A stretch of DNA of 64,000 bases. Origin: UBA5239 sp040394635. Lineage in GTDB: Bacteria; Verrucomicrobiota; Lentisphaeria; Victivallales; Victivallaceae. Both the position numbers and the translations under genes were made by a program. Location of the stretch: NCBI GenBank assembly GCA_040394635.1, contig JBEBRW010000026.1:4804-68803 (forward strand), read 5' to 3'. Every line of letters starts with the position of its first letter. Positions within the stretch are counted from its first letter, which is position 1. Below the pieces are notes generated by a model. The model did no database searches. It had not been told where the DNA came from and was given only the letters and a program-made list of their open reading frames with translations. Of the stretch, positions 41,906 through 51,159 are shown in pieces.

Positions 41906-43389
41906 TGAAAATAAACTGGAAACAGGAAGTGAAATCCATTTTGACAGGCGGCATGTTCATCCTGCCGAACCTGGCGGGTTTCCTGGCGTTCGCCCTGATC
42001 CCGCTGGTGATCAGTCTGGTGATGGCGTTCACGGACTGGAACCTGCAAATGCACAATGTATTTCAGGACAACCCGGTTTCGTTTGTCGGGCTGGATAATT
42101 TCATCCGGTTGTTCAAGGAACACGACTTCGCAACATTTCTCGGCAATACGCTGTTCCTGATGCTGGGAATTCCGTTCGGCGTGGCGGGGAGCCTGGGGGC
42201 GGCGCTGCTGCTCAATTGCGATTTTAAACAGGTCAACCGCCGGGCGCTTGGCATCCTGATCACGACGCTGGTACTGACCATCGGCTGCGCGGCGCTGGTG
42301 CTGGCGGGCATGGGCGGCTCGGCGCTGACCGTGCTGATCATCTCGTTGTTCGGGGCGATCCTGGTCAGCGGCACGACCGGTGGGCAAACCGTGTACCGGA
42401 CGCTGTTTTATTTCCCGAGTTTCACCTCGGGCGTGGCCACGTTTATCCTGTGGAAAAAGATGTACAATTCGGAAACCGGCCCGATAAATACGTTCATCCA
42501 GCCGATCCTCGACGCCCTGACGCCGCTGGCGCGGCACGTGTCGGCGACCGGGGCGGAGCTCTGCGCCGGGGTCTGTTGCGCGGTGTTTTTCGTTTGCTAC
42601 GCGCTGTGCATCCGTCGCATGGTGCGGAGGTGGCGCGACGGCGACACGGGGAGCACCAGTTACTGGGTGGGCTTTGTGGTCCTGTCGATCCCGGTGTTCT
42701 GTCTGCAATTCTGGAGCCCGGTGAAATGGAGCGCGGCGGTTTATCCGTATGTCCTGGGGGCGGCGTTCATGGTCATGGCGGGCGTGCAAATCAAGGGGCG
42801 GCTGTACCGCTGCATATCGGACTATGCGCTGTCGGACGCGGTCATCATCAACGGTGTGTTCATGATCGGTTTGTTCACGCTGATCGGCTTGTGCAATGTT
42901 TTCACGGACCTGCCGGCCGACGCGGCGGCGGGCTTCAAGGCCCCGAAATGGCTGAGCGATTATTACTGGGCCAAGCCTGCGCTGATCTTGATGGGGCTGT
43001 GGGGCTCGCTGGGCTCGAACAATATGCTGATGTACCTGGCGGGGCTGTCGGGCGTGTCCCGGGAGCTGTACGAAGCGGCGGAAATGGACGGCGCCACCGC
43101 GTGGCAGAAGTTCTGGCACGTGACCTGGCCGCAGCTGTCGAATATCACCTTTTTCATCCTGATCATGTCGGTGATGGGCGGGCTGCAGGGGGGCTTCGAG
43201 ACGGCGCGGGTGATGACCGGGGGCGGCCCCGCCGGGAGCACGACCACGCTGGCGTATTACATTTACACGGAGGGCTTCGGCACGGGCAACCTCGGGTATG
43301 CCTCGGCGGTGTCGTGGACCCTGTTTGCCATGGTGTTTCTCGTCACCATTTTCAACTGGAAATTCGGCAACCGCTATATGAATGACTGA
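41905..43389 (+). CDS. MalF-type sugar ABC permease with large membrane insertions
   Basis: 494 residues from the ATG overlapping the previous stop; MalF-like permeases of this subfamily are normally about 290-310. The core is recognisable: LVMAFTDWNL, LGNTLFLMLGIP, RTLFYFPSFTSGVATFILWK and the EAA loop ELYEAAEMDGATAWQKFWHV. Two extra hydrophobic blocks are present, about residues 105-155 and 200-340, adding perhaps five membrane segments. The loop for ATPase contact is intact, so it should function as a permease. No ATPase gene occurs in the operon; a shared MsmK-type subunit elsewhere would be needed. Confidence 0.88.
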   Translation: MKINWKQEVKSILTGGMFILPNLAGFLAFALIPLVISLVMAFTDWNLQMHNVFQDNPVSFVGLDNFIRLFKEHDFATFLGNTLFLMLGIPFGVAGSLGAALLLNCDFKQVNRRALGILITTLVLTIGCAALVLAGMGGSALTVLIISLFGAILVSGTTGGQTVYRTLFYFPSFTSGVATFILWKKMYNSETGPINTFIQPILDALTPLARHVSATGAELCAGVCCAVFFVCYALCIRRMVRRWRDGDTGSTSYWVGFVVLSIPVFCLQFWSPVKWSAAVYPYVLGAAFMVMAGVQIKGRLYRCISDYALSDAVIINGVFMIGLFTLIGLCNVFTDLPADAAAGFKAPKWLSDYYWAKPALILMGLWGSLGSNNMLMYLAGLSGVSRELYEAAEMDGATAWQKFWHVTWPQLSNITFFILIMSVMGGLQGGFETARVMTGGGPAGSTTTLAYYIYTEGFGTGNLGYASAVSWTLFAMVFLVTIFNWKFGNRYMND

Positions 43390-43398
43390 GGAGGGGCC

Positions 43399-44220
43399 AT
43401 GAACAGGAGCATAAAAGTTTTCGCCATTCATCTGTCGCTTGCCGCGCTGGCCGTGATGCTGGTGCTGCCGTTTACCTGGATGATCCTGGCCAGCCTCAAG
43501 CAGTTGCACGAGGTCGGTTCGGAATCGTGGTTTCCGGAGGTGTTCCGGTGGAGCAATTACCGCGAAGTGTTTGAAATGCGCGGCATCAGTTTCGGCAGGT
43601 GGTATTACAATAGTATTTTCGTGGCGCTGTGGGTGACGTTTTTGCAGGTTTTCACCAGCAGTCTGGCGGCGTTCGGGTTTTCGCGGGTCAAATGGCGCGG
43701 GCGCGACGCCTGTTTCCTGCTGTACCTCGCGACAATGATGCTGCCGGGGCTGGTCATGATGATCCCGAACTACCAGAACATGATTCACTTCTGCCTGGTG
43801 GACAGTTTCGCGGGGCTGATCGTGCCGGCGGCGTTTTCGACCTTCGGCACGTTCCTGATGCGGCAATTCATGATGGGGATTCCGTCGTCGCTGGACGAAG
43901 CCGCAGAAATCGATGGAGCAAGTAAATTCCAGCTTTACTGGCACATCATTTTGCCGCTGGCGCGCCCGGCGGTGATTACACTGACGATCTTCACCTTTAT
44001 CGGCAACTACAACAGCATGTTCTGGCCGCTGGTCATGATGAAGACCCCGGCGAAATATACGCTGCCGATCGGCATGATGGCGTTTGACAGCGCCCAGGGG
44101 CAGCAGACCAATCTGCTGATGGCCGCCGTGGCCATGAGCGTGGTCCCGATGATCATCATCTTCGTCACCATGCAGAAATACCTGGTGAAGGGGATCATGA
44201 TGGGCGGAGTGAAAGGATAA
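43399..44220 (+). CDS. MalG-type sugar ABC permease
   Basis: 273 residues, normal length with six membrane segments. The EAA loop is LDEAAEIDGASKFQLYWHII, and the N-terminus VMLVLPFTWMILASLK is typical of MalG partners. It lies 9 bases after the MalF-type gene with GAGG before the ATG. It forms the second half of the channel that imports saccharides bound by the upstream solute-binding protein. Confidence 0.94.
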   Translation: MNRSIKVFAIHLSLAALAVMLVLPFTWMILASLKQLHEVGSESWFPEVFRWSNYREVFEMRGISFGRWYYNSIFVALWVTFLQVFTSSLAAFGFSRVKWRGRDACFLLYLATMMLPGLVMMIPNYQNMIHFCLVDSFAGLIVPAAFSTFGTFLMRQFMMGIPSSLDEAAEIDGASKFQLYWHIILPLARPAVITLTIFTFIGNYNSMFWPLVMMKTPAKYTLPIGMMAFDSAQGQQTNLLMAAVAMSVVPMIIIFVTMQKYLVKGIMMGGVKG

Positions 44221-44247
44221 TAAATCAACCACAATGGAGGATATGAA

Positions 44248-45012
44248 ATGAAAAAGACACTTACAATGATGTTATTGGCGGCTCTGGCCGTCTGTGCCCT
44301 GAACGCTCAGGAAGGAGAGAAAAAACTGCCGGTATTCAACGGGTTGACTCACGCCTGGAATTTCTCGGAAGACAAGGATGGCAAGATTGTGGACACGGTC
44401 GGAACCGCCGAAAAACCGGGTATCGACCTGACGATCTCCGGCGAACCCGCCATCGTCGACGGTGTTTTCGGCAAGGCGGCGAAACTGGAAGGCACCGGCG
44501 ACTCCTTCAGTTTCCCCAAAGAGTTGACCTTTGAGTTGGGCGACCGTTACACGATTGTCATGATTGTCCGTTTCGATAAAAACCAGAGTGCTCCGCTTTT
44601 TACGACCGGCAAGGACCATGTCCGGTACTACAGCATTATCCCGTTTGACGGTGAAAATGGCAACAAAATATCGGCTTTTGCCAGTGTCGGCGGCCACGCC
44701 AAACAGAGCGGCGAAGAAAAGGAAGTGGACCTGAAAATCGGCGAATGGAACTCCATTGTCATCTCCGCGACAAGGCATTCGGGGCACATGAAAATAAACA
44801 TGTATGTGAATGGCGTCAAGATCATGGATCTCGCGTATGTCCGCAGTCCCGGCAGCCTGGGCGGCGATATCCGTTACGGCGTGTTCGGCGGTACTGCCGG
44901 GCGCAACGCGAAATCGCTGGCGGCGACGTTCGATGAAATCCAGATTTACAACGCTCCGCTGGGCGACCGCGAGGTAAAGCAGATTCACGACAGCCTTGCC
45001 GCCGCTAAATAA
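44248..45012 (+). CDS. Exported LamG-like (concanavalin-fold) protein
   Basis: 254 residues, signal peptide MKKTLTMMLLAALAVCALNA. The mature protein is one LamG/laminin-G-like jelly roll: FNGLTHAWNFSEDKDGKIVD, KAAKLEGTGDSFSFP, YTIVMIVRFDK, IGEWNSIVISATRH, MYVNGVKIMDL and the closing TFDEIQIYNAPLGDREVKQI. It probably binds a polysaccharide on the cell surface. GGAGG precedes the ATG. Alone it has no catalytic features, so it may be a surface carbohydrate-binding partner of the lyase encoded next. Confidence 0.85.
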   Translation: MKKTLTMMLLAALAVCALNAQEGEKKLPVFNGLTHAWNFSEDKDGKIVDTVGTAEKPGIDLTISGEPAIVDGVFGKAAKLEGTGDSFSFPKELTFELGDRYTIVMIVRFDKNQSAPLFTTGKDHVRYYSIIPFDGENGNKISAFASVGGHAKQSGEEKEVDLKIGEWNSIVISATRHSGHMKINMYVNGVKIMDLAYVRSPGSLGGDIRYGVFGGTAGRNAKSLAATFDEIQIYNAPLGDREVKQIHDSLAAAK

Positions 45013-45044
45013 GCACAAAAACGAACGACTGGAAGGAGAATCTT

Positions 45045-48000
45045 ATGAAGTACTGTTTATGGGCCATTATTTTTCTGTTGGTCAATGCGGCAATGGCCCT
45101 TCCGGCTGCCCGGACCCAATTGAAACAGGGCAAGGGGTTTCAGGATGCCCCCTGTTATCAGCCGGAACTTGGACAGGTAGTCATATTTCAACTTTCGGTC
45201 GAACAATCCGACAAACCGCAGTATCTCCATATCCGTTATTCGGGAGAACAAAGGCCAAAGAAGGGCGAAGAACTGTTCTTCACAATCAAGGTGAATGGAG
45301 AAGCGCTGATCGCTCATGTGGTCAACCACAGCTATCCGCTGCATTTCTGGGATATGCGCTATGCGATTCCGACTGAATTGACCAAAGGGAAAAAAGAAGT
45401 CACCGTCATCCTGGAGCCATGCGACGTCAAGCGCGGCCGGGTTGCGGAAATTTACGATATTGCCGTATTACCACGGAAAACCACCGAGGGCGACTTCGAA
45501 AACTGGTCCAGTTATCAGGGCCTGACGCAAGACCATATCCTGCAGGGCGGTAAAACGATGATCTATACGGAACCGGCCGGTTGGGATGTCACCGGTTTCC
45601 ACACCGCCCGGGAACGGGGCTTGAATGCCAATCGATTTTACGGCTTGGAAATCACCGGGGAACTTTCCGGTAGCGACAGCGCCACGTTGCGTTTTCAGCT
45701 TTTCACGGATGTTCCGCAGGGAGAGTTGTCATTGACCTTGAATGGGCGTGGCGAAAAGAAATTTCTGGTCCCGTTCAAAGAATTCACCACCCCCATCGCC
45801 CATACCGGGGCTGTTTCCAACGTCCGCTCGATCCACTGCGCCCTTTCCGACGGCGCCGAGTTGAAATTGAAAAAAGTTCGTCTATTGAAAGGACTTTCAT
45901 TTACCGCGGACTCGTCGCGCTATTCATTGGCGGAAAACGAAAAAGCTGTTTACCCGATCACCGTCACCAATACCGAGGAAACGGCACAGACGATTTCGAT
46001 TTATCCGGTTCGTTATGGCTGGGAATATATGACCAGTACTCTTTCCGCCGACAACGTTTTCCTGCAGCCGGGAGAGTCCAAAACGGTCAACCTGACGGTG
46101 ACGATTCCGGAACAGATTCCTCTTGCCGGACGGGAAAAACAGTTGATCCGCCTGGTTCCCGGCGCCAATAGCGCCGCTGCCCGGGAACTCACCTTCGAAA
46201 CCGTGAAGCGGCTCCCTCATCCATACCTGATCCATACCAAAGAAAAATGGCTGGAAATCCGGGAAAACACCCAGAAAATCGACTGGATGAAAACCGCCCG
46301 GCAGGGCTATATCCAACGGGCACAAAACTGGAATGTACCCACGGTGCATCCGACCCGCGGCGGGTTTTCGCTTTTCAGCACCCGCGAAGAGTGGAACCTG
46401 ATGGATACGGCCATTGCTTATCAGTTGACCGAAAAAGATATGTATGCCAAAAAAGTCCGCCAGTTCCTGCTGGCTCACTCAAATCCGAAAACCGGTTGGC
46501 TGATGACCCGCAAAGCCAGCGATCAGGCCAGCGTTCAGGAAGGACATTATTTTCAACATTTGGCACAAGCCTATGACCTGACGGCCGAATCTCCGGTATA
46601 TTCATTGGACGACCGCCGCGAGATCGAGAATATGTTTCATGAATTCGCCCGGGAAATGTCGGAATTTGCCGCACCCGGCGGGGCGAATTGGGCGGTATCG
46701 AGTTTGACCGGAGCGTTTTTCGCGGCCCTGGCTACGCAAGATTTGGCATTGGCCGAAAAACTGGTGTATGCTCCGTCAATGCTGATGGATAAATTCCGGG
46801 CTTATACGATGTCCGACGGCTGGTGGTATGAGTGCTCGATCTCCTACAACGTATGGTGTACGGAGGAGTACATCCAGGTCGGGCTGGCCCTGCGGCCTTT
46901 CGGATATTCGATCTTGACCGAACAATTTCCGGTGAATTATCTGCAGGTGCCGGATTTCGCTACCGCCGGCGATCCGGCGAAGGAAAAGGAAGACAGCCGG
47001 AAGCTTCATCACGGCCACAGTTTCCGGATTCGCGGCGGCATCCAGAAACCTTATATCACCATTCGGGATATGTCGGAAGGTATGCTGAAGTGCCTCGATT
47101 ATCGCGGCTGGATGTTCGGCATCAATGATACGACGGAAAAATTTGTCGCGGGACAGGTCATGGAGTTGATCTACTATGCGTTCCGCGAACCGCGGGCCGT
47201 ACCTTTCATCAAAATGCAGCCCAGCCGGAGCAACATCATTTACGGCGTGCCGGATTTGCCGGAGGTGAATGTCGAGGTTGGTAACGAATCTTACTTCAGC
47301 GATAATTTCGGCACCATTGTATTGCGCAGTCAGAATCCGAAAAACAACGAACCGCGCGAACGGATTCAGGCCGTATTGAAGTACGGAACCCATGGCGGCT
47401 ACCATGGTCACTTCGACCGTACGGCGCTGCTGTCGCTGATGCGCTACGGCAGGAGTTTCTACAATCCGGAAATGATCTGGTTCGGATATCATTCCATTTT
47501 TTATAATTTCTATGTGCAGAGTTCCATTTCCAAAAATATGGTCACGGTAGACTCCAAACAACAGGCCGCCGAGGACAATCGCCGGTTGCTGTTTTCGACC
47601 GGCAAGCATCTTCAGGCCGGTTGTGTGGAAAGCCTTGCAGAATGGAATTATCCGGCGTGGGGCGGTCTGCGTCACAGCATGGGGGGATTCAATCGCGACG
47701 TCAAGGCAAAATCGGAACATGAAAACCGCCATATCGCCGTGCCGGAAAAAGACCAGCCGCAGTTCGGTCATCTGACCGGCTTCACCGAACCGATTCTACA
47801 GCGCCGGTTGATGGCGGTCACGGATGACTACATCGTTATCGCCGACTACGCCAAAGGCGAAAAGGAACACAACTACGACCAGCTTTTTCAAATCAAAGGA
47901 CTGCGGAAAACTTCGGCCGCCCCGGTCAAGCATTGGGAACAACTGGACTCCGATCCTTTGAAGTCCGCCCAGGTCATCACCAATTTGGACGTCTATGAAC

Positions 48001-48878
48001 CGGCAGGAACTTTCAAGGCGGAATTTGAAACCATATTCGGACCCGGAGCCGACAATCGCGGCGGAAATATCGCAGGCGAAAACGGCGTCCTGAAAATGAA
48101 TGTATTTAATGCGTGGCCGAACCAGCAGCGTACCGTTTTTGCCGGTTTCGCGCCGGAGCGCCTGAACGTCGAGCGCCGCTTCTCCTGGAGCATCAAGTGC
48201 GACAACCGGGAAGTTGATGCCGGTTCGCTCGGAACGTGGGTCATCGGCCGCCGCGATTTCAAGGTCGATTTGAAAAGCGTCAAAACTCTGACGCTCTCCA
48301 CGGTCCTGCAAGGCCGGGAACGCGGTACGCTGCTGACCTTATTCTGGGGCGATGTGGCGATCAGAACCGCCGATGGCAAAACGATTCCTGTTTCGTCCTT
48401 GAAACCGGTAAAGAACAATGTATTGGACCACAAGAACGGTGCGGATAAAGATTTTGAAAACGGCCCTATAGCGATCAGCGGCCGGATTATCCGCGACGGT
48501 CTTTCCGCCGAGCCGGAGAAAACCGGCGATACCGCCGCTCAATATACGTTTGATCTCACCGGTCTGAATGCCGTGGAACTGACCGGCTGCGTCGGCGGTG
48601 ATTTTCCGGTGGGCGATGAATCGCAGCGCCGCCGGGTATTCGGCATCCGCCACACCGGCAAAGACGCCCGGTTCCTGACCGTGATCGAGCCTTTTGAAAA
48701 AGATGGCGTCATCGAATCCGTCAGCGCAAACAGCGCCGACAGTGTGACCGTGATGCTGAAAGACGGGCGCAAACACCAGTTCAAAATTACCGGATTGGGA
48801 GATGATGGGAAAGCTGTTTCCATCACCATGGAAGAATACCAAAACGATCAGTTGATCTTTACCGAACAGGCGAAATAA
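45045..48878 (+). CDS. Large exported heparinase II/III-like polysaccharide lyase
   Basis: 1277 residues, signal peptide MKYCLWAIIFLLVNAAMALP. A beta-rich N-terminal 350 residues is followed by an alpha/alpha toroid (about 390-680: IDWMKTARQGYIQRAQNWNV, YFQHLAQAYDLT, GWWYECSISYNVW) and a heparinase II/III-type beta-sandwich (KYGTHGGYHGHFDRTALLSL, with His and Tyr of the kind used by these lyases). The C-terminal 350 residues add further sandwich modules. The family cleaves uronic-acid polysaccharides by beta-elimination. The substrate here is not determined. RBS AAGGAG; GH127 follows after two bases. Confidence 0.85.
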   Translation: MKYCLWAIIFLLVNAAMALPAARTQLKQGKGFQDAPCYQPELGQVVIFQLSVEQSDKPQYLHIRYSGEQRPKKGEELFFTIKVNGEALIAHVVNHSYPLHFWDMRYAIPTELTKGKKEVTVILEPCDVKRGRVAEIYDIAVLPRKTTEGDFENWSSYQGLTQDHILQGGKTMIYTEPAGWDVTGFHTARERGLNANRFYGLEITGELSGSDSATLRFQLFTDVPQGELSLTLNGRGEKKFLVPFKEFTTPIAHTGAVSNVRSIHCALSDGAELKLKKVRLLKGLSFTADSSRYSLAENEKAVYPITVTNTEETAQTISIYPVRYGWEYMTSTLSADNVFLQPGESKTVNLTVTIPEQIPLAGREKQLIRLVPGANSAAARELTFETVKRLPHPYLIHTKEKWLEIRENTQKIDWMKTARQGYIQRAQNWNVPTVHPTRGGFSLFSTREEWNLMDTAIAYQLTEKDMYAKKVRQFLLAHSNPKTGWLMTRKASDQASVQEGHYFQHLAQAYDLTAESPVYSLDDRREIENMFHEFAREMSEFAAPGGANWAVSSLTGAFFAALATQDLALAEKLVYAPSMLMDKFRAYTMSDGWWYECSISYNVWCTEEYIQVGLALRPFGYSILTEQFPVNYLQVPDFATAGDPAKEKEDSRKLHHGHSFRIRGGIQKPYITIRDMSEGMLKCLDYRGWMFGINDTTEKFVAGQVMELIYYAFREPRAVPFIKMQPSRSNIIYGVPDLPEVNVEVGNESYFSDNFGTIVLRSQNPKNNEPRERIQAVLKYGTHGGYHGHFDRTALLSLMRYGRSFYNPEMIWFGYHSIFYNFYVQSSISKNMVTVDSKQQAAEDNRRLLFSTGKHLQAGCVESLAEWNYPAWGGLRHSMGGFNRDVKAKSEHENRHIAVPEKDQPQFGHLTGFTEPILQRRLMAVTDDYIVIADYAKGEKEHNYDQLFQIKGLRKTSAAPVKHWEQLDSDPLKSAQVITNLDVYEPAGTFKAEFETIFGPGADNRGGNIAGENGVLKMNVFNAWPNQQRTVFAGFAPERLNVERRFSWSIKCDNREVDAGSLGTWVIGRRDFKVDLKSVKTLTLSTVLQGRERGTLLTLFWGDVAIRTADGKTIPVSSLKPVKNNVLDHKNGADKDFENGPIAISGRIIRDGLSAEPEKTGDTAAQYTFDLTGLNAVELTGCVGGDFPVGDESQRRRVFGIRHTGKDARFLTVIEPFEKDGVIESVSANSADSVTVMLKDGRKHQFKITGLGDDGKAVSITMEEYQNDQLIFTEQAK

Positions 48879-48880
48879 AT

Positions 48881-51151
48881 ATGGAAAAATGTTGTCACTT
48901 TTTTGATCTTGCAAAAGTGAGATTGAACGCAGGACCATTGTTTGACCGTCAGGAAATCAACCGGAAATATCTGCTGGAAATGTTATCCCCGGACAGTTTG
49001 CTGGTGCCGTTTTTCCGGCAGGCCGGATTGAAGGAAAAAGCCGCCGGTTACGGAGGTTGGGAAAAGCGGGATATTTTCGGTCATTCTTTGGGCCATTATA
49101 TGTCGGCCCTGGCTCTGCTTTTCAGCTCCACCGGAGATATCCGGGCGAAGGAGAAATTGGAATATATCGTCGATGAACTGGCAAAATGTCAGGATGCCGA
49201 TGGCTATGTCGGCAGTGTCCCGAAATCGTTGTGGCAGTCGATCCGCGAAGGGCGGCTTGAAGTGGAACCGTTTGGTTTAAATAAAGTATGGGTTCCGTTT
49301 TACACGCTTCACAAACTGTTTGCCGGTCTCCGGGATGGGTTTCGTTATACCGGAAACGTAAAAGCGCTGGATATGGAACGTCGGCTGGCGGATTATATTC
49401 TCAATACTTTGTCCGGTTTAAATGATGAGCGGATACAGGAAATGCTGGGCGCCGAATACGGCGGTATGAACGAGGTGCTGGCGGATCTTTCGGCAGACAC
49501 CGGCGATCAACGTTACCTCGAAGCGGCACAGAAATATTTTTATCAGAACAGCTCGATGAATCCGCTTCTGCGGCAAGTGGACGACATGGACGGGAAACAC
49601 GGCAATACGCTGATCCCAAAAGTAATCGGGCTTGCCCGCCAGGCAGAACTTACCGGCAATGAACGCTATCTGCAAGCCGCGGAATTTTTCTGGGACCGGG
49701 TGGTGAATTTCCGCAGTTACGCCAATGGCGGCCATGGCGACAGCGAACACTTTTTTCCGTTAGACCGCTGGGAACATCATTTGTCCACCCACACTACGGA
49801 AACCTGTAATTCTTACAACATGCAGAAACTTTCGAAGATTTTGTTTGAATATAACTGCAATGCGAAAATCATCGACTTCACGGAACGCGCCCTGATCAAC
49901 CACATCTGCGCCAATATCGGCCGCAAGCCCGGCGAATTCGGTTACTTTGTTTCCATGGCCGGAGTATCGTTGAAGGTGTTTTCGACTCCGTTCGATTCCT
50001 GGTGGTGCTGTGTCGGAACCGGGCTGGAAAATCCGACCCGTTACGGGGAACTGCTTTTCGCCTATGACGACCGGGGAATTATCGTCAACAGCTTTTTCGG
50101 GGCCAGTCTGAATGCGGAAAAAGAGTTTGGGGTCCGGCTGAACATGGAATCGGGTTTTCCGCTATCCGACCGAGTCCGGTTGATAATTCAGGCCCAAGCT
50201 CCGCAACGGTTTGCTTTGCGGCTTCGCAAACCGGGCTGGACGGATGCTGTCGGGATTTCATTGAACGGCAAGGAAATTACTCCGTGCATTAATGATTCCG
50301 GCTACTGGGAAATCGAGCATTTGTGGAATGACGGCGACGAATTGAATATTGTTTTTGACATGCATATTACAACCGAGAACCTTGGCGGAAATCTCAATAA
50401 ACACGCTATTTTTTATGGTCCTTTGCTTTTGTCGGCGGTATTACCCTCAAACGATGATCCGGAGGACGACGCGAAGAAGCGTTTCGAAGATCATTTGAAA
50501 GCCCGGGGACGGACGAAGGAAAGACCTCCAGTATTGGTATTGCCGGAAACGGATTCCATCGCCGGACATTTGTGCGCAACAGAAAAATTCGGTGAATTTC
50601 AAACGAACGGGCTGTTGAAAGAACAGGATTTGCACCTGGTTCCTCTGATGAATGTTTATGAGGAACATTATGCCTTGTACCTGGATCGTTTCACTCCGGA
50701 ACAATACCGGAAAGTGGTGGAAGAAATGGAAGCGCAAAGGATTGAAAACGAAGAGAAAGCTTCCAGAGTCGTTGACCGGGTGCAGCCGGGTTATCAGCAA
50801 TCCGAAATCGAACATCAATATTATGGCGAAAAAAGCCGGACCCACGATTTTTTTGAATGGAAATACCGGCGATGCGAGCCGGGCGGGTTTTTCGAATATA
50901 CGCTGGATTGCACTCCAGGTCAACCCCTGTCACTGGAATTGCTGGTCAAGAAGACATTTTCCGATTCTCTCTGGCTGGTTACGGCAAATGACGTTCCATT
51001 AGAGTTATCCGGTTCGCACGCACCTGATGACGAGTGGAAGTGGCTCGTTTACAAACTTTCGTCTGGCCAGAAGAAGGCACGCATACGGTTCACTCCCGTA
51101 AGCAATCATGTCATCTGCGTATTTGATATGTTCTTATATAAAATATTTTGA
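48881..51151 (+). CDS. GH127 beta-L-arabinofuranosidase-like enzyme
   Basis: 756 residues, no signal peptide. The alpha/alpha barrel of GH127 (formerly DUF1680) is evident: GGWEKRDIFGHSLGHYMSAL, NKVWVPFYTLHKLFAGL. The Glu-Cys3 zinc site of characterised GH127 enzymes is seen as E307 and C309 in TTETCNSYNM and C376-C377 in WWCCVGTGLENP, with C376 as the probable nucleophile. E289 in GDSEHFFP may be the acid/base. It releases beta-linked L-arabinofuranose. The start is two bases after the lyase gene. It fits the arabinose-directed theme of the divergent GH51/GH43 cluster. Confidence 0.92.
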   Translation: MEKCCHFFDLAKVRLNAGPLFDRQEINRKYLLEMLSPDSLLVPFFRQAGLKEKAAGYGGWEKRDIFGHSLGHYMSALALLFSSTGDIRAKEKLEYIVDELAKCQDADGYVGSVPKSLWQSIREGRLEVEPFGLNKVWVPFYTLHKLFAGLRDGFRYTGNVKALDMERRLADYILNTLSGLNDERIQEMLGAEYGGMNEVLADLSADTGDQRYLEAAQKYFYQNSSMNPLLRQVDDMDGKHGNTLIPKVIGLARQAELTGNERYLQAAEFFWDRVVNFRSYANGGHGDSEHFFPLDRWEHHLSTHTTETCNSYNMQKLSKILFEYNCNAKIIDFTERALINHICANIGRKPGEFGYFVSMAGVSLKVFSTPFDSWWCCVGTGLENPTRYGELLFAYDDRGIIVNSFFGASLNAEKEFGVRLNMESGFPLSDRVRLIIQAQAPQRFALRLRKPGWTDAVGISLNGKEITPCINDSGYWEIEHLWNDGDELNIVFDMHITTENLGGNLNKHAIFYGPLLLSAVLPSNDDPEDDAKKRFEDHLKARGRTKERPPVLVLPETDSIAGHLCATEKFGEFQTNGLLKEQDLHLVPLMNVYEEHYALYLDRFTPEQYRKVVEEMEAQRIENEEKASRVVDRVQPGYQQSEIEHQYYGEKSRTHDFFEWKYRRCEPGGFFEYTLDCTPGQPLSLELLVKKTFSDSLWLVTANDVPLELSGSHAPDDEWKWLVYKLSSGQKKARIRFTPVSNHVICVFDMFLYKIF

Positions 51152-51159
51152 GGAAAAGA

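Noticed and set aside
41881..44232. Long open frame antisense to the permease genes
   Set aside because: It is the GC-rich shadow of two well-supported permeases; composition is rich in His, Arg and Gln with no recognisable domain.
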